From Eggerthellales bacterium UBA948 (GTDB lineage Bacteria; Actinomycetota; Coriobacteriia; Coriobacteriales; UBA8131), in NCBI GenBank assembly GCA_002293265.1, contig DBCW01000101.1, positions 7,720 to 24,576 of the forward strand: a stretch of DNA of 16,857 nucleotides, written 5' to 3'. Made by a program: the position numbers and the translations under genes. The first letter of the stretch is position 1. Each line of letters begins with the position of its first letter. Under the pieces are notes generated by a model, which worked only from the letters and a program-made list of their open reading frames with translations, was not told the origin of the DNA and did not search any database. This document shows positions 1-6,258 of the stretch, piece after piece.

Positions 1-36
1 GACACTTCCAATGAACAAAGAAAGCCGGAGCTTGTC

Positions 37-234
37 CTAACGTAGATGACGTGCAATATCTGCCGCTAAGATCGAGGCTTCATGCACACTGTGGACATAG
101 TAAAGCAGACCTTTGGCAAGATCCAAAAAGTCTTCCGGGATCTCATCGAGATCTAAAGTCGCTTCGCTTGGTTCATACAGCGCTTTTTTAAGATATTCAA
201 ATAGTTTTTCGGCAATGGGATCCGACGTACTCAC
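37..234 (-). CDS. Small helical protein, possibly related to the N-terminal segment of V4R/GGDEF-associated sensors
   Basis: This encodes 65 residues from a GTG start to a TAG stop. A short AAGGA sits only 3 nt before the GTG, and an in-frame TAA lies three codons upstream, so no longer start is available. The protein is acidic and looks all-helical: an EKLFEYLKKALYEP helix, a DLDEIPEDFLDLAKGL segment and a C-terminal YYVHSVHEASILAADIA helix. From memory this pattern resembles the short region that precedes GGDEF domains in proteins encoded beside V4R genes in Clostridia and Coriobacteria. That family link is inference. It lies 214 bp downstream of the V4R gene on the same strand, with a palindromic element in between, so the two may once have been tightly coupled. 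It has no signal peptide or membrane segment and is probably cytoplasmic. It may be a free-standing partner of the V4R protein or the remnant of a longer sensor. Confidence 0.6.
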   Translation of the reverse strand: MSTSDPIAEKLFEYLKKALYEPSEATLDLDEIPEDFLDLAKGLLYYVHSVHEASILAADIARHLR

Positions 235-284
235 CAGTCCTTAATTGATCATGCAAATCGGGGCTGCATCAAATGTCTCGTTCC

Positions 285-308
285 GTCATTCCCGCGCAGG
301 CGAGAATC
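285..308 (+). repeat. REP-type repeat unit, left copy
   Basis: This 24-bp unit begins GTCATTCCCGCG and ends GCGAGAATC. It matches the unit inside the fumarase gene (11783-11806) at 22 of 24 positions and faces a second copy at 342-365. The GTCATTCCCGCG...GGCGGGAATC core is a very widespread bacterial extragenic palindromic repeat. Confidence 0.75.
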
Positions 309-341
309 TGGTTTTGCATAAAGAATAAGCAGCCTTTTATG

Positions 342-365
342 GATTCCCGCCTACGCGAAAATGAC
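342..365 (-). repeat. REP-type repeat unit, right copy (inverted)
   Basis: Read on the minus strand it begins GTCATTTTCGCG and ends GGCGGGAATC, with 20 of 24 positions identical to the unit at 285-308. The two copies are convergent with 33 bp between them, which is the paired arrangement seen in BIME-like elements. Confidence 0.7.
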
Positions 366-448
366 AATCAAAGCTAAGCTCATACTTTTGATACAGCCCC
401 AACTCGTATAAGCAGATTATAAACTGTTTGGGCGTAAAATGCGCTTCC

Positions 449-985
449 TTATGATACTGCTGTTCCTGAGAAACGACATACGCGGTCACCATTTGCCCAA
501 CAATCGATCTCTTTTACAACGTATTTTGTGCCCGTAAATGCCTCTAGTATGCCCGCAATAAAACCTTCATCATAAAAGCATACTGTCTCGTCCGTAACGG
601 GCAAGCCGCTGCAATCAAGGTCTTGTCCAACAGTCAAAACTAAGTTGCCGGTATCGGCGTCAAACGCCTCCAGGCGCAAGATACCTATCTTCATATCTGC
701 CAGAGTTTGGTGCAGATTTGCAACAAAGGTATCCAGGTCAACACTTAGATCTAAGGTATTTTTGGCAAATTCAGTTCCTGCCAAAAAACCGGCTTCTCGC
801 CATAATTCATTGGCTCTTTCCATGCCGTACTCACGTGTTAACACGTCCAACATTGTGAACTGCATGAGTCGATAAACCAAGACCGGCATCTCCTCACCCA
901 AGTCCCCTCGACCCTTTTTAATGTCGCCGAGATTTGCCCACTTAAACTTATTGTGGGTTGGTGCACTTTGAAAAACATTCTCCAT
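449..985 (-). CDS. V4R-domain (4-vinyl reductase-like) small-molecule sensor protein
   Basis: This is a 178-residue soluble protein with no signal peptide or membrane segment. The N-terminal part (about 14-80) has the pattern FKWANLGDIKKGRGDLG, then MPVLVYRLMQF, then an AGFLAG helix, which I associate with stand-alone V4R proteins. The C-terminal part (about 115-173) is the V4R domain and ends in the diagnostic E-x-D-C-W-A-N-G-x-x-x-C-R-F stretch, with Cys162 and Cys170 as possible metal or ligand residues. V4R domains bind small hydrophobic molecules and usually regulate a partner. The ATG start is supported by GAGGAG 8 nt upstream. Its partner may be the small protein encoded downstream at 37-234. 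It lies 129 bp after the PilT gene on the same strand and could be a read-through extension of that operon or a separate unit. Its ligand cannot be told from sequence. Confidence 0.85.
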   Translation of the reverse strand: MENVFQSAPTHNKFKWANLGDIKKGRGDLGEEMPVLVYRLMQFTMLDVLTREYGMERANELWREAGFLAGTEFAKNTLDLSVDLDTFVANLHQTLADMKIGILRLEAFDADTGNLVLTVGQDLDCSGLPVTDETVCFYDEGFIAGILEAFTGTKYVVKEIDCWANGDRVCRFSGTAVS

Positions 986-1114
986 AGCAGTAACTCCTCA
1001 CGTATCAGATAGGTACAAAACGTAGCTCACGATGTGCTAAAAGTACTAGATATGCTCATGCTATCCCCCAGCTAATAACAGCTTGCAAGTTATTGGCAAT
1101 ACCGTTCAGCAAAA

Positions 1115-2212
1115 CTATCTTCTGCCTTCGATATCATCCTTATTATTATGCCTGCTTACTGCAAGCCTCTCCAACGCCTCAGGTTGAAGCGCAAATTTGA
1201 TCATGTTGGTGAACGATATACTACCCGCCTCATAAAGCATCAGCAAGCTCAAGTCCATGCCTACCATGCCGTCATCAGCACTAGAGTTTATAACTGAAGG
1301 TATCTGGTGCGTACGACCGTCTCTGATCAAGTTTCTGATCGCAGGGTTAGCATGCATCACCTCAAAGGCCGGCATCATCTCGCCGCTTTCCATAGGTATC
1401 AGCTGCTGCGAGACTACAGATTGTAGCACCATAGACAGCTGCATGCGAACCTGATTTTGCTGCTCAGCCGGAAATGAATCTACAAGTCTGTCGATAGTGT
1501 TCGTGGCTCCGATGGTATGCAGGGTTGAAAGCACCAAATGTCCGGTCTCCGCAGCTGTTAGCGCTGTCGATATAGTTTCCGCGTCTCTCATCTCACCGAT
1601 CAAAATAACATCGGGACTTTGGCGCAGTGTTGCGCGCAGTGCCTTTGCATATGAGGTGGTATCGATATCAATCTCACGTTGAGAAACGATGCTTTTGGCG
1701 TGACGATGCAGGTATTCGATAGGGTTTTCTAAAGTGATCACATGCGCATTGCGATTTTGGTTAATGCTGTTGATGATGGTTGCAAGCGTTGTGGTCTTGC
1801 CTGATCCCGCAGGTCCGGTAATCAACACCAGTCCTCTGCTTAGCTCAGCTAACTTCGAAACCTCTGTAGGAATATGCATCCTTACAGGATCCGGCATATC
1901 AAAAGACACAACACGGATGACCGCAGCAAAAGTTCCGCGCTGTCTGTAAGCGTTAACACGAAACCTTGATACGCCTTTGATGGCAAATGAAAAGTCGTCG
2001 TCACCCGACTCGACCAAATGAGCAACGGAGCGATTGTCTGCAAGCTCATAGATCTCTCTGATGAACTCTTGGGTTTCTGAGGGCATCAAGACCTTGTCAT
2101 CATATACATTGATAACCGTGCCCTGCTTGTAGCTTATAGGCTTTCCTGTGATGATGAAGACATCGGAAACACCTCTTGCTACCATCTGCGATAAAATTTC
2201 TTGCGCGTTCAT
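1115..2212 (-). CDS. pilT: PilT-type pilus retraction/twitching ATPase
   Basis: This is a 365-residue secretion ATPase of the PilT/GspE superfamily, which forms a hexamer at the cytoplasmic face of a pilus machine. An N-terminal PAS-like domain covers about 1-105. The RecA-like core follows with Walker A GPAGSGKT (133-140), an Asp-box region at about 161-210 with LENPIEYLH, Walker B VILIGEMRD (202-210) and the His box LSTLHT (228-233). The later AIRNLIRDG segment (291-299) is characteristic of PilT, where the AIRNLIRE loop is needed for retraction. The length is normal for PilT. The N-terminal zinc-finger region of PilB is absent. The start is supported by AGGAAGGA about 8 nt upstream. It is the last gene of a tight operon, 13 bp after a small membrane protein gene. 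No second (PilB-type) ATPase lies in the window. Confidence 0.93.
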   Translation of the reverse strand: MNAQEILSQMVARGVSDVFIITGKPISYKQGTVINVYDDKVLMPSETQEFIREIYELADNRSVAHLVESGDDDFSFAIKGVSRFRVNAYRQRGTFAAVIRVVSFDMPDPVRMHIPTEVSKLAELSRGLVLITGPAGSGKTTTLATIINSINQNRNAHVITLENPIEYLHRHAKSIVSQREIDIDTTSYAKALRATLRQSPDVILIGEMRDAETISTALTAAETGHLVLSTLHTIGATNTIDRLVDSFPAEQQNQVRMQLSMVLQSVVSQQLIPMESGEMMPAFEVMHANPAIRNLIRDGRTHQIPSVINSSADDGMVGMDLSLLMLYEAGSISFTNMIKFALQPEALERLAVSRHNNKDDIEGRR

Positions 2213-2225
2213 CGTAAAGTCCTTC

Positions 2226-2660
2226 CTACTGTAACTGCTGAGCTTTTGCAGTAACTTGCCATTTTAGTATTTCGATCTGTGGGTAATTGTCAATCATTAT
2301 CTCTACCGATAATTCACGGTTATTGTCTATGTCAAAAGTTTCACTCACTGTGGTCTTGCCATCTTTTGTCAATCCTAATTCGTATCCGGCTCTGCCGAGG
2401 TTGTTTGAAAGATTGGTTTGACCGCTTGACATGTAGCCATCCAGCTCTGACAACCATTCTTCTGCTTGACCATCGGCCTCGTAATATGACTCCATAGCTT
2501 CGGCGGTCTTATTGGATAAGCTGAGGTCACCACGTGCAGTTACCAGCGCTAATACCGAGAAAGTAGTTAAAAGCACAGCAACAAGCACCGTGATAAGCGT
2601 TGCCAGACCAACTCCTAATGCCGCACGCACGCCGCTTGTAGATTGCGAATCTTTATCCAT
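2226..2660 (-). CDS. Small membrane-anchored pilus-cluster protein, function unknown
   Basis: This encodes 144 residues. A short basic or polar N-terminus is followed by one hydrophobic helix (about 15-42: GVGLATLITVLVAVLLTTFSV), then an extracytoplasmic domain beginning with a helix that carries ARGDLSLSNKTAEAMESYYEADGQAEE. The shape is that of a pilin-like or pseudopilus protein with an N-terminal helix packed into a filament. There is no Gly-Phe-x-x-x-Glu prepilin site, so ordinary prepilin cleavage is doubtful. Similar proteins are, to my recollection, found in pilus loci of Lachnospiraceae and Coriobacteria without an assigned role. The start follows the stop of the upstream gene by one base, with GGTGAG upstream, which suggests translational coupling. 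PilT follows 13 bp downstream. Confidence 0.8.
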   Translation of the reverse strand: MDKDSQSTSGVRAALGVGLATLITVLVAVLLTTFSVLALVTARGDLSLSNKTAEAMESYYEADGQAEEWLSELDGYMSSGQTNLSNNLGRAGYELGLTKDGKTTVSETFDIDNNRELSVEIMIDNYPQIEILKWQVTAKAQQLQ

Positions 2661-2661
2661 A

Positions 2662-3093
2662 CTATCTCACCCCCCGAAGCCCAACATACTTGCTTACATT
2701 GTATGAGAAAAGCTCACTTTGACCTTCCGATAAGGTCAGCTCGGCAACTTTTAGATCGTTTTGATCTTGTATTGAGCAACTCAAAACAAAGCGAGCTTTA
2801 TCTGCAGCGGTTGTATTAAGCTTATCATCAAAGTACCATGAGTAAGTGTCGCCGCTACGCTCAGCATCCTTGGTCACTTCAAGGGATGTGATACTTCCGT
2901 CATGAGCCTTAAAACCCTCGGCTATCTTTTGCGACATAATGCCGATCTCTGTAATAGCAAGACTGCGATCACTTTCTGTATTAGCTGCCGCAAAAACCTG
3001 TAAACAAATTACTGCACAAATGGCAAATATCGTTAATACCATAATCAGTTCCAGGAAAAATGCTCTGGATAAAGGAGTTGCTCGTCTAACCAT
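2662..3093 (-). CDS. Pseudopilin-like minor subunit with atypical prepilin motif
   Basis: This encodes 143 residues from the ATG at 3093. A longer frame is open upstream, but an AGGAGGT ribosome site 6 nt before this ATG, and its one-base overlap with the previous stop (TAATG), decide the start. The N-terminus is MVRRATPLSRAFFLELIMVL followed by more hydrophobic residues to about 38: a short basic leader, then a type III-like helix containing Glu. Pilins normally have Gly at -1 and Glu at +5. Here Arg-Ala replaces Gly, and Glu is fifth counting from Ala. The remaining domain is small, polar and extracytoplasmic, with a SYSWYFDD-like core. It is probably a minor pilus tip or core component. 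The assignment comes from the N-terminal pattern and operon position, not a recognised family. Confidence 0.75.
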   Translation of the reverse strand: MVRRATPLSRAFFLELIMVLTIFAICAVICLQVFAAANTESDRSLAITEIGIMSQKIAEGFKAHDGSITSLEVTKDAERSGDTYSWYFDDKLNTTAADKARFVLSCSIQDQNDLKVAELTLSEGQSELFSYNVSKYVGLRGVR

Positions 3094-3584
3094 TATGCAC
3101 CTCCTGAGCCGGATGATCTTGTCCACAGATCAAAGTCTTGGGTGCCACCATCTACAGTTGTAAACGAGATGTTAAGCAATTGAGTTTTCCCGGGATCTCT
3201 TGAGACGACCATTTCCTGCATAGGCATGATGCGTTGACATATTTCAACATCCACAGATGCATCCGGCGCAAAAAGACCTTCGTACAATATGCCGTCTTTT
3301 ACAAACACCCAGGTTTGATATCCGCTGCCACTGATGTTTTCGGTAAGGACTATGGCATCACTGCCGTATGCTTCATCAACTCTTATCGAGTCGCTACTGT
3401 CATTTTGCCTAATCTTTTCGGCAACGTATAAAACGCTGGTACGATCATCGTAATTCGTGCTCATAGAGTCTGCAGTACCGCGGTAAACATCGGCTCCTAT
3501 CACACACAAAAAAACAGCACAAAGTGCATAAACCGCAAACAGAACAACAACCACGATCATCTCTAAGGAGTATCTTTTTGACAT
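3093..3584 (-). CDS. DUF4860-like pilus-cluster membrane protein
   Basis: This encodes 163 residues from the ATG at 3584. The frame is open for six more codons, but GAGGAG lies just before this ATG and the preceding gene stops one base earlier. The N-terminus MSKRYSLEMIVVVVLFAVYA continues into ALCAVFLCVIGADVYR, a single membrane helix with an LE motif like its downstream neighbour. The LFAVYALCA...GADVYR segment followed by YDDRTSVLYVAEKIRQND is the pattern I associate with DUF4860, an uncharacterised family from clostridial pilus-type loci. The rest is an extracytoplasmic beta-rich domain that includes GYQTWVFVKDGILYEGLF. It overlaps the next gene by one base. A role as pilus or pseudopilus subunit is inferred from context. 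Confidence 0.8.
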   Translation of the reverse strand: MSKRYSLEMIVVVVLFAVYALCAVFLCVIGADVYRGTADSMSTNYDDRTSVLYVAEKIRQNDSSDSIRVDEAYGSDAIVLTENISGSGYQTWVFVKDGILYEGLFAPDASVDVEICQRIMPMQEMVVSRDPGKTQLLNISFTTVDGGTQDFDLWTRSSGSGGA

Positions 3585-3585
3585 G

Positions 3586-3993
3586 TTACTCCTCACCACC
3601 AAATGGAATTATTCCTACGCTAACCGAAGGAACGATTGCGTCAATTGCGCCTCCGGGAATTACCACCACTCTGATCTGCGGTATTATATTTGCGCCGATG
3701 GATTCATAGTAGACTCGGTAGCGCTCATGATCTATCGCCAGACCATATGTTTCCTCCAAGTACTTTACACCGTCTTGGGTGGATGGAAAACGCCCCTCTA
3801 TCGCATAACATTGTATGGCGCTTCGCCTAACGTTATCGGCAACAAACTGTGCCTGGCTCTCGGTTATGTTGCTCCTAAAGTTTGTGGAGCCCCAAACGAC
3901 CAGACCGCTTAACAACACCAAAAACAGCAAAGCCCAAAGCGCCCAAGATGATAGGAGCCGTATGACTAGCGGTCTTTTTGTTGTCCTCTGCAT
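3586..3993 (-). CDS. Small N-terminally anchored pilus-cluster protein
   Basis: This encodes 135 residues. A basic start (MQRTTKRPLVIRLL) is followed by one strong membrane helix (about 15-35) and then an extracytoplasmic region. That region has the patterns AQFVADNVRRSAIQCYAIEGRFP and YLEETYGLAIDHERYRVYYE, which resemble pilin-like subunits where a helix leads into a small globular domain. It lacks Glu in the membrane helix, so a canonical prepilin is not supported. AAGGAAGG lies about 9 nt before the ATG. It is the first of four small anchored proteins in the cluster, 25 bp after the platform protein gene and 1 bp before the DUF4860-like gene. I recognise comparable small proteins in clostridial pilus loci but know of no assigned function. 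Confidence 0.78.
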   Translation of the reverse strand: MQRTTKRPLVIRLLSSWALWALLFLVLLSGLVVWGSTNFRSNITESQAQFVADNVRRSAIQCYAIEGRFPSTQDGVKYLEETYGLAIDHERYRVYYESIGANIIPQIRVVVIPGGAIDAIVPSVSVGIIPFGGEE

Positions 3994-4018
3994 TACTAAA
4001 TGCCTTCCTTTTTATGCA

Positions 4019-5086
4019 TCAGATGTTTCCTAGCACTCCAAGCAATGGCAACATCACTGAGAGCAAAACCGCGCCCACAATTATGCACATAAATGCTACC
4101 ATGGCCGGCTCAAGCGTTCCCACCAAGCGACCGATCTTTCGCTCGGTCGTGCGCGAAATAGACTCACCAACTTGTTCAAACGCCCTGGCATCTGAGCCGG
4201 TTCTAAAGCCTACAGTTAAAACTGACATCTCATCCGGAGAAAAAAGCTCGCTTTCCTCAACGGCCGACTGTAGGCTGGAGCCCTTTTCTACCTTTCTATG
4301 GATCTCTTGAATGCGTTTTGATACCTCGCTGTTATCTACCAATGGAGCAGCCAGTCCAAGCGATGCATCCGCTTCAACGCCGCTACGAGACATCGTTGCC
4401 ATAGCAAGAGCAAATCTTTGCAGAGATGTCTCAAACGAGATCAAGCGCGTCACAGGCGCAACTTCATACAATTTGGCAAAAAGCCGTTTGCCCGGCGCAG
4501 TAATTCTAAGCACAAGGACTACCACAATTATCGCCACCAAAGCAACGGTTATATATAGTGCCGATGATCTTAAGACTTGACCGATCATTAGCAAAGTACC
4601 GGCAACACCGGTAAGCTCCAGCCCAAGCTGGCTAAATACTTGATCGAACACCGGCATAGCTTGCGTAAGCAAGATCACAACAACAACCAATACCATAAAG
4701 ACCATTATCAATGGGTATACAAGCGCTGAGCGAAGTGACTGACTTAGCTCATCTCTTTTTTGGTAATAATCTCTAAGACCGGCGCAAGTATCTTCGACCT
4801 TACCGGTTTGCTCACCAATTTGAAGCAGCGATATAGCGTAACTTGGTATACCACCGGCTGATTTAAGCGATTCGGTTAGCGTCATGCCCTGAACTGAGAA
4901 ATCGTATAGACGCTTAAACCATGAGCTATCTGCCTCCCCCTTAGGGCCACTCTGCGAACTTTGCCTTAGAATGTCAAACCCTTCGGCAGGTGTGAGTCCG
5001 GAATGGTAGATGAGTTCCAGATTAGTAAAGAATAGGCTTAGATCGGCTGCGCTAAGCTCTTTTCTTTTGCTGGTATTCTCAGCCAT
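4019..5086 (-). CDS. pilC: Type IV pilus/type II secretion inner-membrane platform protein (PilC/GspF family)
   Basis: This is a 355-residue integral membrane protein with two repeated T2SSF domains, at about 14-140 and 220-345. Membrane helices lie at about 121-145, 165-195 and 325-350. Domain 1 has the family pattern FFTNLELIYHSGLTPAEGF and the loop LLQIGEQTGKVED. In domain 2 the matching loop reads TVGFRTGSDA, a weaker version of the usual G-E-x-[ST]-G motif. PilC proteins sit at the base of the pilus and bind the ATPase ring, here presumably the PilT product of the same operon. The start is backed by AAAGGGG upstream. It is slightly shorter than typical PilC (about 400 residues) because it lacks the extra N-terminal stretch. 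It lies 19 bp after the transglutaminase gene. Confidence 0.92.
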   Translation of the reverse strand: MAENTSKRKELSAADLSLFFTNLELIYHSGLTPAEGFDILRQSSQSGPKGEADSSWFKRLYDFSVQGMTLTESLKSAGGIPSYAISLLQIGEQTGKVEDTCAGLRDYYQKRDELSQSLRSALVYPLIMVFMVLVVVVILLTQAMPVFDQVFSQLGLELTGVAGTLLMIGQVLRSSALYITVALVAIIVVVLVLRITAPGKRLFAKLYEVAPVTRLISFETSLQRFALAMATMSRSGVEADASLGLAAPLVDNSEVSKRIQEIHRKVEKGSSLQSAVEESELFSPDEMSVLTVGFRTGSDARAFEQVGESISRTTERKIGRLVGTLEPAMVAFMCIIVGAVLLSVMLPLLGVLGNI

Positions 5087-5105
5087 CCTTATCCCCTTTC
5101 ATCCA

Positions 5106-6125
5106 TCAGTAATAAAGTATCGGCTGATAGTTCTGCCCATCGCCGATAAGCCTGCTAATATCGCCAGTTCCCTTACTCGCAGCATCAAACGCTGGGTCTA
5201 GCCTAACATATGTTTTGGATGGGAACTCGATCTTTTTTCGTACCCACCCTGCATCGTTTGTGTAAACTTCAATCCAAGCGTGATACGCTTCACCACAATA
5301 ACCAACATCCAACTTTGTAGGCAGACCTTGTGCTCTCAGCATGGCTGCCATTAGCGAGGCGTAATCAAAACAGATGCCTGTCATTGTCCTTAAAGTATCT
5401 TCATTGTTTGGCAGATAACCGGGAGCCACTGTCTCAGCTTTATCGTAGTCATAGGTGATGTTTTGCACAACATACATGTATATTTGCTCCACAACTTCTA
5501 CCTCGCTGGTAGCGTTGGATGCCAATTGTTGGCTAAGCTTTACCACAGCATCGCCCTCAGAATAATTTACGCAAGGATTTGGATACAAGAACGGTCCAAA
5601 CTCATCTTCTAAAACCACATCGAACTTCTGGGCAAATATCGCAGCGTAATTATCGCCATAGAGGTTTTCATATACATCTACTTGATACGTGCCGTTGCCA
5701 ACAGACATGGGGATCGTGATGAACACGTCCGGTGTGGTTATCGCATATTTATATTGGCTTCCATCAGGAGTGGTCATTACTACCATCGCCTTTGTCTGTT
5801 GCATGTTGTTTCTGACACAAACATATCCCCCCGAGGCATTTGAGTAATCCAGCGTCGCCTTGTCGTGATTTTTAACCGCTAAGCCGGGCTGCGTGGCCAC
5901 CAGAACCGTTGGGGTAGTATCTAGTGGTTCTCCGGGATTGGCTCGCTCTGAGCTATCTGCCGGAACCTCACTGCTAAGCTCTCCTCCACTACCAAAAAGA
6001 CCATTGACCTGAATATCTCCGTCGCAAGACACTAACAATGATACGCCAATGAGCAAGATAATAATTAGAGATAGTTTCGATGCTATGCGGTAAAACCCGC
6101 TCAAGCTTTGATTTCCTTTCCTCAT
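5106..6125 (-). CDS. Transglutaminase-like lipoprotein
   Basis: This encodes 339 residues from the ATG at 6125. A TTG nine bases upstream or a TTG at 6104 (AGGAAAGGA 9 nt before it) are possible alternatives, and all keep the signal peptide. The lipobox L-V-S-C puts the lipidated Cys at residue 34 from this start. A serine/proline-rich linker and a beta-rich domain follow, then a transglutaminase-like (papain-fold) domain. It shows the full catalytic triad: Cys in TGICFDYASLMAAML, His in GEAYHAWIEVY and Asp in VRLDPAFDA. Such proteins act as proteases or cross-linking enzymes outside the membrane. As first gene of the pilus operon it may modify or anchor pilus subunits or the cell wall, but this is inference. 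The substrate is unknown. An extended -10 promoter lies about 60 bp upstream. Confidence 0.88.
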   Translation of the reverse strand: MRKGNQSLSGFYRIASKLSLIIILLIGVSLLVSCDGDIQVNGLFGSGGELSSEVPADSSERANPGEPLDTTPTVLVATQPGLAVKNHDKATLDYSNASGGYVCVRNNMQQTKAMVVMTTPDGSQYKYAITTPDVFITIPMSVGNGTYQVDVYENLYGDNYAAIFAQKFDVVLEDEFGPFLYPNPCVNYSEGDAVVKLSQQLASNATSEVEVVEQIYMYVVQNITYDYDKAETVAPGYLPNNEDTLRTMTGICFDYASLMAAMLRAQGLPTKLDVGYCGEAYHAWIEVYTNDAGWVRKKIEFPSKTYVRLDPAFDAASKGTGDISRLIGDGQNYQPILYY

Positions 6126-6190
6126 TTCCCTCAAAGAAGATTATCGCACAGAATGCCCCCTTATTCTTACAAATTTTAATTGTTGTGCGT

Positions 6191-6199
6191 ATTATATCA
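6191..6199 (-). promoter_or_regulatory. Extended -10 promoter for the pilus operon
   Basis: On the minus strand this reads TGATATAAT, a perfect extended -10 element (TGN-TATAAT). Transcription would start near 6184, about 60 nt before the transglutaminase start codon. No convincing -35 hexamer is visible at 16-18 bp, which is tolerated in extended -10 promoters. It is the only strong promoter-like site in the gap between the nicotinate phosphoribosyltransferase gene and the pilus operon. Confidence 0.5.
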
Positions 6200-6258
6200 A
6201 CATAGGACAAGATACGCATTTGATTTATGCACTGTTCGCCGAGATGATTGGCTGCTTT

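Larger units (their letters stand above)
260..400. mobile_element. MITE-like palindromic element with terminal inverted repeats and two internal REP-type repeats
   Basis: The 141-bp element starts with GGGGCTGCATCAAA (260-273), and its other end is the reverse complement (387-400) with one mismatch. Inside are two facing 24-bp REP-type units (285-308 and 342-365) that match at 20 of 24 positions. The whole element can therefore fold into one long interrupted hairpin. It has no coding capacity. I see no clear target-site duplication. The GGGGCTG...CAAA end resembles the termini of some insertion sequences, IS1182-type among them, as I recall them, so a non-autonomous derivative is likely. It fills most of the gap between the V4R gene and the small downstream gene. 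Confidence 0.7.

Noticed and set aside
260..400. CRISPR array or simple terminator as an explanation of the palindromes at 260-400
   Set aside because: There are only two repeat units, they are inverted relative to each other, and the outer ends are themselves inverted repeats, which fits a MITE or REP pair instead.
2662..3126. Longer version of the pseudopilin-like gene starting at 3126
   Set aside because: The added 11 residues would overlap the upstream gene by 34 bp and lack a ribosome site. The ATG at 3093 has AGGAGGT and a one-base overlap with the previous stop.
3583..3912. Open frame of 109 codons on the plus strand within the pilus operon
   Set aside because: It is antisense to a small pilus-cluster gene that has good start and coupling signals; the plus frame has none.
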